DNA of 64,000 nt from Arthrobacter mangrovi (lineage in GTDB: Bacteria; Actinomycetota; Actinomycetes; Actinomycetales; Micrococcaceae): NCBI RefSeq assembly GCF_026011795.1, contig NZ_BRVS01000004.1, forward strand, positions 1 to 64,000, in the 5' to 3' direction. Under the pieces are notes generated by a model that did not search any database, was not told where the DNA came from, and saw only the letters and a list, made by a program, of their open reading frames with translations. A program made the translations under genes and the position numbers. Shown here piece after piece: positions 33,374-42,151 of the stretch. How positions within the stretch are numbered: position 1 is the stretch's first letter; each line of letters begins with the position of its first letter.

Positions 33374-33820
33374 ATGCGCTTGTGGAGCCTGCACCCCCGG
33401 TACCTGGACCAGAAAGGGCTGGTTGCGTGCTGGCGCGAGAGCCTGTTGGCGCAGAAAGTGCTGGCCGGGGCCACCAAGGGCTACCGCAACCATCCGCAGC
33501 TGGTCCGCTTCCGCGCCGCCGCAGACCCGGAAGCGGCCATCGGCGCCTACCTGGTCGGCCTGGCCGTAGAGGCCGAAGGCCGCGGCTACCGCTTCAACAC
33601 CGCGCTGGTGCTCTCAGCCGAGCCCGCGTCGGCCGCCCCCATCCTGGTCACCGAGGGGCAGCTGAACTTCGAACGGCAGCATCTGCTGGCGAAACTCGCC
33701 ACCCGCGACCCCGACCGACGGCACCAGCTCTCGCCCGCGATGGCCGGAAGCGTCCCGGATGCGCACCCGCTGTTCCGGGTCATCGGCGGGCCGGTCGAGG
33801 ACTGGGAACGGGCGGTCTGA
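33374..33820 (+). CDS. Pyrimidine-dimer DNA glycosylase-like protein (endonuclease V/PF03013 type)
   Basis: A 148-residue protein starting [20 protein letters not shown], the conserved opening of the T4 endonuclease V-like family, followed by [20 protein letters not shown]. In T4 endonuclease V residue 2 is the catalytic Thr; here residue 2 is Arg, so dimer glycosylase chemistry may be changed. The family is common in actinobacterial genomes as a DNA repair-like protein. TAGAGT at 33361-33366, seven bases before the ATG, could be a -10 box for a leaderless message. It diverges from rlmN. Confidence 0.75.
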   Translation: MRLWSLHPRYLDQKGLVACWRESLLAQKVLAGATKGYRNHPQLVRFRAAADPEAAIGAYLVGLAVEAEGRGYRFNTALVLSAEPASAAPILVTEGQLNFERQHLLAKLATRDPDRRHQLSPAMAGSVPDAHPLFRVIGGPVEDWERAV

Positions 33821-33866
33821 GGCCCGGCGGTTTGAGGCCCGGCGGCGGCTGCCCGAACCGCCACGC

Positions 33867-35069
33867 TCAGCGGCGGCGTTCCTGGAAGCGGACAATCCGC
33901 TCCACGGCCTCGGCCACGGCGTCCTTGCCCGCGGCAAAGGACAGCCGCACCGAACGGCGGCCGTTGGCGGCGTCGAAGTCGGAACCCGGCACCAGCGCCA
34001 CACCCTCGTCCTGGAGCAGCGCGCGGCAGTATTCCGCGGAATCGGCGAAGCCCGCCAGCTGGCGGCCCAGGTCCGCGTAGAGGTAGAACGCACCGTCCGC
34101 CGGGGCGGCCGTCCCCCACTCCAGCCGGCCCAGGTTGTCCAGCAGCACCTGCCGGATCCCGGCGAACTCCGCCACCGCGGCGTCCGCCTCGGCGTAGGAG
34201 GCGGGGCTGAAGGCCTCCACGGCGGCCAGCTGCGCGGGGGTGGGCGGACAGAGCGCCACGTTGCCGGCGAGCGCGTCCATGGCTGGCGCCAGGTCGCGCG
34301 GCATCAGCGCCCAGCCCAGCCGCCAGCCCGTCATCCCCCAGTACTTCGAGAAGGAGGAAACAACGACGCCGGTCCGGTCCAGTTCCCACGCGCACACGCC
34401 TTTAACGTCGGGTGCCTGCGGGTCGGTGTAGGTGATGCCGTGGTAGATCTCGTCACTGACCAGCCGCACGCCGTTGGCGCGGCACCAGTCGGTCAGTGCG
34501 GCGAGCTCGGCGCGGGAGACCATGGTGCCCGTCGGGTTCGCGGGCGAGGCCAGGACCAGTCCGGACAGCTCGCCGTGCGCCTTCGCCGCCGCGTCCAGCA
34601 GCTCCGGAGTCGGCTGGTACCGCTCGGCCGGGCCGCAGTCGAGCTCGACCACCTCGCAGCCGACCGCGGTCAGGATGTTGCGGTAGGCGGGATAACCCGG
34701 GCGGGCGAGGGCCACCCTGTCGCCGGGGTTGAACGCCGCGAGGAACGCGAGCATGAAGGCGCCCGATGAACCCGTGGTGACGGCGACGTCGTCGTCAGTA
34801 ATCTCCAGCCCGTACCAGCGGCGGTAGTGCCCCGCGATCGCCTCCCGGAGTTCCCGGACGCCAAGCGCGCTCGTGTAGGTCAGCGGCAGCGCCAGGCGGT
34901 GGATCTCCGCGGCCCTGGCCGACACCGCGCTCGGGGCGCCCGCGGACGGCTCTCCCGCGCACAGCGAGATGACGTCCCGTCCCGCGGCGCGCATGTCGGC
35001 CACGCGCTGCAGGATGTTCATGACTTCGAAGTGCGGCACCCGGGCGCGGTCGGCGACCTTGAGGCTCAC
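33867..35069 (-). CDS. Class I/II aminotransferase (aspartate aminotransferase-like)
   Basis: A 400-residue fold-type I PLP enzyme. Landmarks are VISLCAGEPSAGAPSAV, VTTGSSGAFMLAFLAAF, ASPANPTGTMV, LVSDEIYHGITY and the Schiff-base lysine in SSFSKYWGMTGWRLGWAL; the C-terminal Arg is in RSVRLSFA. It resembles the AspC-type subgroup with broad specificity. GTG at 35067-35069 follows AAGGAG and is preferred over a much longer open frame. It stands 125 bp downstream of a nuclease gene on the same strand. Confidence 0.88.
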   Translation of the reverse strand: MSLKVADRARVPHFEVMNILQRVADMRAAGRDVISLCAGEPSAGAPSAVSARAAEIHRLALPLTYTSALGVRELREAIAGHYRRWYGLEITDDDVAVTTGSSGAFMLAFLAAFNPGDRVALARPGYPAYRNILTAVGCEVVELDCGPAERYQPTPELLDAAAKAHGELSGLVLASPANPTGTMVSRAELAALTDWCRANGVRLVSDEIYHGITYTDPQAPDVKGVCAWELDRTGVVVSSFSKYWGMTGWRLGWALMPRDLAPAMDALAGNVALCPPTPAQLAAVEAFSPASYAEADAAVAEFAGIRQVLLDNLGRLEWGTAAPADGAFYLYADLGRQLAGFADSAEYCRALLQDEGVALVPGSDFDAANGRRSVRLSFAAGKDAVAEAVERIVRFQERRR

Positions 35070-35194
35070 GTGGCGGCTCCTTGCGGACGTAGGGCTGGGC
35101 TGGAGCCACCAGCTTCGCACATCCGCAGCAGGCCCGGGCAGCCGTCGGCCAGCGGCATGGCCAGCGGAGTGCTCCGGGGCGGCTGAGCCCCCGC

Positions 35195-36031
35195 TCAGCT
35201 TTCGGGGGGCAGCAGCACGATCTGCTCGAAGCTGACCAGCAGCTGCCAGCGCGGTTCGCCGGCACGGGCGGTGGGGGCCGGCACGAAGCGGTCCACCGCA
35301 ACCAGCTGCTCCAGACCCAGACCCGTCAGGTCCTGGACGTCCGCGACCGGCACCTGGAAGGTCCGGTAGGGGCCCAGCGGAGGGGTGGCGCCCGCCGCGG
35401 CGCGCAGGGCGGTGAGCCGCTCCTCCTCCAGTTCGCCCAGCAGCGGCGACTGGTCGAGGATGTAGGCCGTGCTGGCCAGGCCGTCGGCCCCCTGCCACGC
35501 GACGACCTTCCAGAACAGCAGCGGGATGGCGAAGCCCCGGTACGGCGGGTCCTTCGGGTCGAGGACGGGTCCGGTGAACACGCTCAGCCGGGCGTCGTAC
35601 TGGTCCGCGTGGTTGAGCACGTAGTCCTCCAGCCCGTGCCAGAGCAGCTTGGACTGGTTGAAGGTGTCCACCTGCGGGGCGGCGTTGGTGTAGAAGAAGG
35701 TCTCGATGTTGGCCTTCGCCGCGTCGGCCGGCGGTCCCCACACCGGATCCCGCCGGCGCACCAGGTGCCCGCGGTCCAGGTTGTTGTTGCGGTAGAGCTC
35801 CTCCCCGGCCTGCAGCGCGGAGGCGACCCGCGGATCCAGCCGCCACGTGTCCTCGCGGCCCACGTCACGCAGCTGGCCGCCGTCGATATTGGCCGCCGTC
35901 AGCTCGGCGAACCGGCGGGAGGTATTGAGGAGAATGGTGAAGTGCGTGTAGTCCAGCACCTTGGCCGCGGTGGCCGCGCGGGGCAGCTCAACGGCGGTCT
36001 GCAGGAAATCAGCGTCGTAGCCCAAAGTCAT
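35195..36031 (-). CDS. DNA/RNA non-specific endonuclease (beta-beta-alpha metal type)
   Basis: A 278-residue nuclease of the NUC1/Serratia-nuclease family. The active-site block is NNLDRGHLVRRRDPVWG, with the catalytic His of DRGH, followed by FFYTNAAPQVDTFNQSKLLW, carrying the metal-ligand Asn. Most such nucleases are secreted, but this one starts MTLGYDADF with no signal peptide and no obvious export domain. It stands alone; no immunity gene can be recognised, though a 67-residue acidic gene lies just upstream. Role could be DNA degradation on lysis or an anti-DNA function. Confidence 0.85.
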   Translation of the reverse strand: MTLGYDADFLQTAVELPRAATAAKVLDYTHFTILLNTSRRFAELTAANIDGGQLRDVGREDTWRLDPRVASALQAGEELYRNNNLDRGHLVRRRDPVWGPPADAAKANIETFFYTNAAPQVDTFNQSKLLWHGLEDYVLNHADQYDARLSVFTGPVLDPKDPPYRGFAIPLLFWKVVAWQGADGLASTAYILDQSPLLGELEEERLTALRAAAGATPPLGPYRTFQVPVADVQDLTGLGLEQLVAVDRFVPAPTARAGEPRWQLLVSFEQIVLLPPES

Positions 36032-36132
36032 GCTTCACACTACCTGTCGGCGGTTGAACAGCCGCCTGCCCTTCCGCCAAACAGCAGTTGAAATCCGCGA
36101 CAACCGCCAAGGAACCGGCCCCTGCGGACCGG

Positions 36133-36336
36133 TCAGTCGACAAACTCGGATTGCGTTTCGATGAAGTCCCAGTCCTGCCGGGACAGCGACTGCTCCTTCA
36201 GGTCCGGGCCGCCGGCGTCGTAGACATCCAGGGCAGCGTCGGGATCGATTTCCTCGGCCCCGTGGTTCGCGCGGAACCACTGTTTGGTCGCCGTGTGCAG
36301 CTCCGGCCACCACTGTTCAATGCTCTTCTCGGCCAT
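36133..36336 (-). CDS. Small acidic hypothetical protein
   Basis: A 67-residue acidic soluble protein starting MAEKSIEQWWPEL. AEEIDPDAALDVYDAGGPDL dominates the middle. No Cys, no membrane segment. The start has AGGTGCC-type spacing only. It precedes the nuclease gene on the same strand with a 101-bp gap; an inhibitor role is possible but not shown. No family recognised. Confidence 0.55.
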   Translation of the reverse strand: MAEKSIEQWWPELHTATKQWFRANHGAEEIDPDAALDVYDAGGPDLKEQSLSRQDWDFIETQSEFVD

Positions 36337-36466
36337 GATGGGCACCTTCCGTGGTCGTCTTGGTTCAACCGTAGGCGCGGCCCACCATCCCTTCAAGGGT
36401 GCGGCGGGATCCGGGCACGGTTAGGCTTCCTCCGTGCCGTCTGCCTCTGCCGTCCGTGCCGCCCGC

Positions 36467-37342
36467 CTACTTGACGGCGCCCATGGACAGGCCGCGCACC
36501 AGCTGCTTCTGCGCGACCCAGCCGGCCAGCACCACAGGCAGGGATGCCAGCACCGATGCCGCGGAGAGCTTGGCCAGGAACAGCCCCTCGCTGGTCATCT
36601 GCGAGACAAGGAACACCGGAACCGTGGCGGCCTTGGCCGCGGTCAGGTTCAGGGCGAAGAAGAACTCGTTCCACGCGAAGATGACGCAGATCAGCGCGGT
36701 GGCGGCGAGGCCGGGGGCAACCATCGGCATCAGCACCGAGCGCAGGGTCTTGAGCAGCCCGGCGCCGTCCATCTGGGCGGCCTCGAGCACCTCGGCCGGA
36801 ACCTCCTGGAAGAAGGAACGCATCATCCAGACGGCGATCGGCAGGTTCATCGCCGTGTAGAGGATGACGAGGGTCCAGATATTGTCCAGCATGTTGAGCT
36901 GCCCGGCGATGACGTAGATCGGCATGATGACCGCGACGACGGGCAGCATCTTGGTGGAGATGAAGAAGAACAGCACGTCCTGGGTCTTCTTCACCGGCCG
37001 GATGCTCAGTGCGTAGGACGCCGGCACGGCGAGGATGATCACCAGGACCGTGGAGACGCCGGTGGCGATCACCGAGTTCAGGAAGTACGGTCCGGCGCCC
37101 GCGCCGAGGACCGCACGGTACTGGTCCAGCGTCGGCTCGAAGAAGAACGTGGGCGGGCTCGATGCGGCCGCCGACTCCTGCTTGAAGGAAGTCAGGACCA
37201 TCCAGATCACGGGCGAGAAGAAGCCAAGGGCGAGGATCCAGGTCAGGACGGTGAGCAGGGACGAGGGCTTGCCGCCCCCTTTCCGGCGCCCTTGGGGCGC
37301 TTCGGCCGGCCTGGCGGGCGCCGGTGCGGTATCGATAGCCAC
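36467..37342 (-). CDS. Carbohydrate ABC transporter permease, MalG/SmoG type
   Basis: A 291-residue inner-membrane permease with six helices, the first at VLTWILALGFFSPVIWMV. The EAA motif EVLEAAQMDGAGLLKTL contacts the ATPase. It is 4 bp from the preceding permease gene and last in the binding-protein/permease/permease operon. No ATPase gene is in the island, so an ATPase must be shared from elsewhere. Polyol import is inferred from neighbours. Confidence 0.9.
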   Translation of the reverse strand: MAIDTAPAPARPAEAPQGRRKGGGKPSSLLTVLTWILALGFFSPVIWMVLTSFKQESAAASSPPTFFFEPTLDQYRAVLGAGAGPYFLNSVIATGVSTVLVIILAVPASYALSIRPVKKTQDVLFFFISTKMLPVVAVIMPIYVIAGQLNMLDNIWTLVILYTAMNLPIAVWMMRSFFQEVPAEVLEAAQMDGAGLLKTLRSVLMPMVAPGLAATALICVIFAWNEFFFALNLTAAKAATVPVFLVSQMTSEGLFLAKLSAASVLASLPVVLAGWVAQKQLVRGLSMGAVK

Positions 37343-37346
37343 GTCT

Positions 37347-38282
37347 TCAGTCCTTTACGTCGAAGCTGCGGAAAATCAGGCGCAGCGCGAAGGTCGCGAT
37401 GATGATGGTGGCGATCACGACGACGACGCCCATGGCAGCTGCCTGCCCGATGTCGAAGCCGAGGAACGCGCGCTGGTAGATGTAGAAGGGCAGGTTGGCG
37501 CTTGCCGTACCGGGGCCGCCTGCGGTCATGATGTAGATCTGGTCGAAGGTGTTGACCACGTAGATCGCGCCAAGCAGGATGCCCAGCTCGATGTACCGGC
37601 GCAGCTGCGGCAGGGTGATCGAGGTGAACGTGCGCCACCAGCCGGCGCCGTCCATCTGCGCTGCCTCCAGGACATCGCGCGGCTGGGCCTGCAGCCCGGC
37701 CAGGACCAGCAGCATCATGAACGGGGTCCACTGCCAGACCAGCGCCATCAGGACCGAAAGCACCGGGTAGGACGAGGTCCAGTCGACGGCGGGGATGCCG
37801 AACAGGCTGAGGATCCAGTTCACCAGGCCGTAGCTCGGGTTGAGCATGGAGACCGACCAGAGGACGGCACTCGCCACCGGCATGATCAGGAAGGGCGTGA
37901 TCAGCAGCGTCCGGACGAGGCCGCGTCCGCGGAATTCGCGGTCCAGCAGGAGCGCGAAGATGATGCCGAGGACCATCGCGGCGAAGACGCAGCCCACCGT
38001 GTAGATGACGCTGTTCAGCGCCGCCTGGCGGAAGGTGGAGTCCGCGAAGATGTCCACGTAGTTCTGCAGGCCGACAAACTCCGTGCCGTCCGGACGGAGC
38101 AGGTTCCAGTTGAGCAGCGAGTACCAGAGCGTGAACACGAACGGAAGCTGCGTCACGATGATCGTGAAGATCAGTGCGGGCAGCAGCGGTCCGCGCCGGC
38201 GCCAGCCCTCGGCCCTCTCCTTTCCGCGGTCCGCCCGCCGTGCCCGCTCCCGGCGGTTGTGGGAATCAACCAGGGTTGCCAT
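37347..38282 (-). CDS. Carbohydrate ABC transporter permease, MalF/SmoF type
   Basis: A 311-residue permease with six helices, starting with LPALIFTIIVTQLPFVFTLWYS. The EAA loop is DVLEAAQMDGAGWWRTFTSI. The ATG overlaps the stop of the binding-protein gene (TGATG), showing a coupled operon. Sequence type matches CUT1 sorbitol/mannitol uptake permeases. The first permease of the pair. Confidence 0.9.
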   Translation of the reverse strand: MATLVDSHNRRERARRADRGKERAEGWRRRGPLLPALIFTIIVTQLPFVFTLWYSLLNWNLLRPDGTEFVGLQNYVDIFADSTFRQAALNSVIYTVGCVFAAMVLGIIFALLLDREFRGRGLVRTLLITPFLIMPVASAVLWSVSMLNPSYGLVNWILSLFGIPAVDWTSSYPVLSVLMALVWQWTPFMMLLVLAGLQAQPRDVLEAAQMDGAGWWRTFTSITLPQLRRYIELGILLGAIYVVNTFDQIYIMTAGGPGTASANLPFYIYQRAFLGFDIGQAAAMGVVVVIATIIIATFALRLIFRSFDVKD

Positions 38283-39670
38283 CAGCGTCCTCCTGCCTGG
38301 TAGCTGTCCGCCACGGTGCGGGCGTACCGTTGTGCCTGGTCGAGGGCCTCGTCCACGGACTTCTGTCCGGCGATGGCCGCCGAGATCTGCTGGGCGACCC
38401 GCGTGCCCAGATCCTGGAACTCAGGAATGCCGACGAACTGCAGTCCGGTGTAGGGAACCGGAAGGACCATCGAGGTCTCCTGCGACGCGCCGGCCATGGC
38501 GCTCAGGGTGGGCTTGGCGTAGGCCTCGGACACCTCTGCGTACCCGGGGAGCTGGTAGGTGGAGAGCCTGCTGCCCGGAGGCACCCGTTCCCAGCCGACC
38601 TTCTCGCCGACCAGCTTCATGTAATCGGGGCTGGTCATCCAGGAGATGAAGTCCCAGGCCGCGTCCTTGTGCTGGCTCGTTTGGGGGATCGCCAGCGACC
38701 AGCTGTACAGCCAGCCGGCGTCCTCGGTCTCCTTGACCGGGGCCGGGGCGTACTTGGTCTTGCCGACCACCAGCGAGGACTTCGGATCCTCGACGCTCGA
38801 GACCATGGCGGTGGCGTCGTACCACATCGCCGCGTTGCCCTGCGCATAACGCGTCAGGCAGTCGCCGTAGCCGCTGGTGGCCGCGCCGGGCTGGCCGTGG
38901 CTGCGGACCAGGTCGACATAGTCCGTGACCGCCGCCTTCACCTCGGGCGTATCGAGGGTGGCGTTCCAGTCCTCGTCGAACCACCGGCCGCCGTAGGTGT
39001 TGATCATCGTGTCGAGCGGCGCCATGACCTCGCCCCAGCCGGCCAGGCCGCGCAGGCAGACCCCGGACATTCCCTTTTCGGGGTCGTTCAGTTCCTTCGC
39101 GAACCGGCGGATGTCGTCCCACGTCGGCTTCTCCGGCATCGTCAGCCCGGCCTGCTCGAAGAGATCGGACCGGTAGGCCAGGAAGGACGACTCCCCGTAG
39201 AACGGCACGGAGTAGAGGTCTCCCTCGTAGCTGAGGGCCTCGCGGATCGTGGGGATGAAGTCATCGGGGTTGTAGCCCTCGGTCTTGTCTGCATAGTCCT
39301 GCAGGTTGGTGAGCCACCCGTTGGCGGCCCACATCGGCGTCTCGTAGTTGGAGATCATCACGACGTCGAACTCTCCGCCGCCGGTGGCGACCGAGGCGGT
39401 GATCTTGGCCCGGGCCTCGTTTTCCGGAAGCGAGACGAAACGGACGTCCACGTCCGGGTACTTGCCGGTGAAATCGTCCTTCAGGGAGATCGCGTCCTGC
39501 ATCTGCGGGTTCGAGACGATCGCGACGACGATTTCTTCCTTGCCTTCCGCGGACGAATCTCCGCCGCAGCCGGTCAGGACGAGGAGGAAGACGCTAAGCG
39601 CCGAAAGGAGGCCGGTCCTGCGGCGCTGCCGTCGACTGGCCCGGCGGGCCGGCTTGAATGGGAATTTCAC
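38282..39670 (-). CDS. Extracellular solute-binding lipoprotein, polyol type (SmoE-like)
   Basis: A 462-residue CUT1 binding lipoprotein. A basic N-terminus (RRASRRQRRRTG) precedes a hydrophobic segment and the lipobox LTGC, then GGDSSAEGK linker. The mature domain shows DVDVRFVSLPENEARAKITA and VLPVPYTGLQFVGIPEFQDL, as in sorbitol/mannitol binding proteins. The GTG at 39670 follows AAAGGTGG, while the ATG at 39688 lacks a ribosome site and overlaps an operator, so GTG is preferred. First gene of the leftward transport operon, diverging from the regulator. Confidence 0.88.
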   Translation of the reverse strand: MKFPFKPARRASRRQRRRTGLLSALSVFLLVLTGCGGDSSAEGKEEIVVAIVSNPQMQDAISLKDDFTGKYPDVDVRFVSLPENEARAKITASVATGGGEFDVVMISNYETPMWAANGWLTNLQDYADKTEGYNPDDFIPTIREALSYEGDLYSVPFYGESSFLAYRSDLFEQAGLTMPEKPTWDDIRRFAKELNDPEKGMSGVCLRGLAGWGEVMAPLDTMINTYGGRWFDEDWNATLDTPEVKAAVTDYVDLVRSHGQPGAATSGYGDCLTRYAQGNAAMWYDATAMVSSVEDPKSSLVVGKTKYAPAPVKETEDAGWLYSWSLAIPQTSQHKDAAWDFISWMTSPDYMKLVGEKVGWERVPPGSRLSTYQLPGYAEVSEAYAKPTLSAMAGASQETSMVLPVPYTGLQFVGIPEFQDLGTRVAQQISAAIAGQKSVDEALDQAQRYARTVADSYQAGGR

Positions 39671-39683
39671 GTGGCCACCTTTG

Positions 39684-39752
39684 CTCATCTGAGAACCCGT
39701 CCGCGCTCATTTGGTATGTGACTCTAGTCATATATACTCATTTGAGCAAGAG
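39684..39752. promoter_or_regulatory. Divergent promoters and SorC-type operators
   Basis: CTCATCTGAG (39684-39693) and CTCATTTGAG (39737-39746) are palindromes of the form CTCA-N2-TGAG. A half site GCTCATTTGG is at 39704-39713, and TGACTCTAGTCA is a further palindrome at 39719-39730. Rightward promoter: TTGGTA (39711-39716), 16 bp, TATACT (39733-39738). Leftward promoter: TTGCTC then 17 bp then TAGAGT (minus strand, about 39752 to 39724). Operators overlap both promoters. Confidence 0.7.
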
Positions 39753-39788
39753 GGGTTGCTCAAGCGTGAGACTGGAGGTCCTAGCCCG

Positions 39789-40751
39789 TTGGCCAAGCCA
39801 TCCGATGATGAAACGCTGGCTCTGATCGGCCGGGATTATTACCTCGGGAACATGTCCAAGGTGGAAATTGCCACGAACTACGGGATCTCGCGGTTCCAGG
39901 TGGCCCGCATGCTCGAAGAGGCCCGGACCAAGGGCATCGTCCGGATCGAGGTCGTCTTCCCCAACAGCCACACAGCCGCGGACCCGCGCCGGCTCAGGGA
40001 AGCGCTGGGGGTCGAAGCAGTCATCGTGACTCCGACCGGCGCCGATGACGCCCGGACGCGGGACCGCATGGCCCAGGCGGCCGCGAAGGAACTCGCGAAG
40101 CGCACCCGTCCCGGTTTCACCGTCGGCATCGCATGGTCGCGCACCCTCGACCTGGCGGCCCGGCACATCGACACGTTGCCGCCGTGCGACCTGGTCCAGC
40201 TCGCCGGGGCCCTTCCCGTTCCCGGCAGCGGCAACTCGATGGAGCTCCTCCGCGTGCTCGGCCACGCCACCTCCGGCCGCACCTGGCCTATCTGGGCCCC
40301 GCTCGTCGTCGAGAACACCGCGACCGCCGAAAGCCTGAAGCGGCAGCCGGAAATCTCGCAGGCGCTCACCAAGGCGGACACCCTCGACCTCGCCGTCGTC
40401 GCGCTGGGCAGTTGGAAGCCCGGCGCCTCGACCGTGTGGGACCGTGTGGACAACGCCACGAGGCTGGTTTGCACGAACGCGGGCGCCGTGGCGGAGTGCT
40501 CCGGCCGCCTGCTCGACGCGGACGGCAACCCCGTCCTGACGGACCTGGACGACCGGGTCATCGCCGTGACGATCGAGCAGCTGCGGCACACCCCCCACGT
40601 CATCGTCGTGGCCCAAGGCGCGGACCGGGCTGAAGCGGTCCGGGCCGCGGCACGGGCCGGCATCATCGGGACGCTGATCGTCGACGAGGAGCTGGCCGAG
40701 GTTTTGGAAGAGCAGGAATCCTACGAGCATAGGCAGGCACCGGCTACATGA
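39789..40751 (+). CDS. SorC-family transcriptional regulator of polyol use
   Basis: A 320-residue regulator. The N-terminal HTH is SKVEIATNYGISRFQVARML; the rest is a sugar-binding SorC/DeoR-like domain (VGIAWSRTLDLAARH, VVALGSWKPGASTVWDR, GRLLDADGNPV). A TTG at 39789 is the start, preceded by GGAGGT; an upstream ATG at 39711 lies in the operator region. The stop overlaps the xylulokinase ATG (ATGA). It likely binds the CTCA-N2-TGAG palindromes at both ends of the island, with a polyol or phosphosugar as inducer. Confidence 0.85.
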   Translation: MAKPSDDETLALIGRDYYLGNMSKVEIATNYGISRFQVARMLEEARTKGIVRIEVVFPNSHTAADPRRLREALGVEAVIVTPTGADDARTRDRMAQAAAKELAKRTRPGFTVGIAWSRTLDLAARHIDTLPPCDLVQLAGALPVPGSGNSMELLRVLGHATSGRTWPIWAPLVVENTATAESLKRQPEISQALTKADTLDLAVVALGSWKPGASTVWDRVDNATRLVCTNAGAVAECSGRLLDADGNPVLTDLDDRVIAVTIEQLRHTPHVIVVAQGADRAEAVRAAARAGIIGTLIVDEELAEVLEEQESYEHRQAPAT

Positions 40752-42151
40752 GCATCGCGATCGGCATCGACTCCTCCACCCAATCCTGCAAGGTCCTCGC
40801 CGTCGACATCGAGACGGGCGCCATCCGCTCCTCGGGGTCCGCGCCGCACCCCGACGGGACGTCGGTGGACCCGGCCCACTGGGACCGGGCGCTGGCCGAG
40901 GCCTGGAACGACGCCGGCATCCGCGGTTCCGCGGACGTCGCGGGGGTGAGCGTTGCGGCCCAGCAGCACGGCATGGTGGCGCTCGACGCCGGGAACCGCC
41001 CGGTCCATGACGCCCTGCTGTGGAACGACACGCGCAGCGCGGAAGCGGCCCAAGACATGGTGGCCGAGCTCGGCGCCGAAGCGTGGGCCGCGGCCGTCAA
41101 CGTGGTGCCGGTGGCCTCGTTCACCCTCACCAAGCTGGCCTGGCTGGCCCGGAACCGGCCCGAACTCGCGGCCAAGGTGGAGCGGGTGGTCCTGCCGCAC
41201 GACTACCTGAACTACCGCCTCACCGGCAGCTTCTTCACCGACCGCAGCGACGCCTCCGGCACCGCCTACTACTCCGCCGCGGAGGAGGCCTACCGGCCCG
41301 ACCTGCTCCGCAAGTACTTCGGCAGGCTGCCCGAACTGCCGCCCGTGCTCGCCCCCCAGGAGTCAGGCGGCACGCTCCTTCCGGACTGGGACGCCGGCGG
41401 CGTGCCGGTCGGCGCCGGCGCGGGCGACAACGCGGGCGCGGCACTGGGCCTGGGCATCAGCCCCGGGGACGTGGTGGTCTCCGTCGGCACGTCGGGAACC
41501 GTGTTCACCTCCGCGCGCGAACCGGTGAACGATCCCAGCGGCGCGGTCGCCGGTTTCGCGGATGCCACCGGCGCCTACCTGCCGCTGCTGGCGATGATCA
41601 ACTCGGCACGGGTCATGGCTGCCACGGCCGCCATGCTCGGCGTGGACCTGCCGGAACTGGACCGGCTCGCGCTCTCCGCCGCTCCGGACGCCGCCGGCCT
41701 GACGCTGCTGCCCTACCTTGACGGCGAGCGCACGCCCAACCTGCCCTATGCCAACGGCAGCCTGGTCGGCCTGACTCGCAGCAATATGACGCCGGAGAAC
41801 CTGGCCCGGGCGGCGGTGCTGGCCGTGCTCAATTCGCTGGCGGACGCCCAGGAACTGCTGCGCGTCCGGGGCATTCCGGTGGAGAAAGTGCTGCTGATCG
41901 GCGGCGGATCCAAGTCGCGGGCGTTGCGCCAGGCCGCCGCGGACGTCTTCGGCGTGCCGGTCGAGGTCCCCGCGGCGGCGGAATACGTCGCCCTGGGCGC
42001 GGCGCGGCAGGCGGCGTGGGCCGCCACCGGCTCGCTGCCCGAGTGGAAGCCGGCGCTCGACGCGGCCTACGAGCCGGAGCCGGGGGCCAACTGGGGCGCC
42101 GAGGTGCGCCAGCGCTTCATCGCGGCCCGCACCTCGCTCTACGGCGTTTAG
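40748..42151 (+). CDS. xylB: Xylulokinase (FGGY family)
   Basis: A 467-residue sugar kinase phosphorylating D-xylulose to xylulose 5-phosphate. IGIDSSTQSCKVLAVD starts the ATPase domain; AAQQHGMVALD, SVGTSGTVFTS and IGGGSKSRALRQAAADVFGVPV are family signatures. The ATG overlaps the regulator's stop. With the convergent mannitol-type dehydrogenase, the likely pathway is D-arabinitol or xylitol oxidation to D-xylulose, then phosphorylation into the pentose phosphate pathway. Converges with and overlaps the dehydrogenase gene by 4 bp. Confidence 0.9.
   Translation: MSIAIGIDSSTQSCKVLAVDIETGAIRSSGSAPHPDGTSVDPAHWDRALAEAWNDAGIRGSADVAGVSVAAQQHGMVALDAGNRPVHDALLWNDTRSAEAAQDMVAELGAEAWAAAVNVVPVASFTLTKLAWLARNRPELAAKVERVVLPHDYLNYRLTGSFFTDRSDASGTAYYSAAEEAYRPDLLRKYFGRLPELPPVLAPQESGGTLLPDWDAGGVPVGAGAGDNAGAALGLGISPGDVVVSVGTSGTVFTSAREPVNDPSGAVAGFADATGAYLPLLAMINSARVMAATAAMLGVDLPELDRLALSAAPDAAGLTLLPYLDGERTPNLPYANGSLVGLTRSNMTPENLARAAVLAVLNSLADAQELLRVRGIPVEKVLLIGGGSKSRALRQAAADVFGVPVEVPAAAEYVALGAARQAAWAATGSLPEWKPALDAAYEPEPGANWGAEVRQRFIAARTSLYGV

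Noticed and set aside
33818-33845. 13-bp direct repeat TGAGGCCCGGCGG after the glycosylase gene.
   Set aside because: It is a short tandem duplication at the stop codon with no supporting structure or copies.
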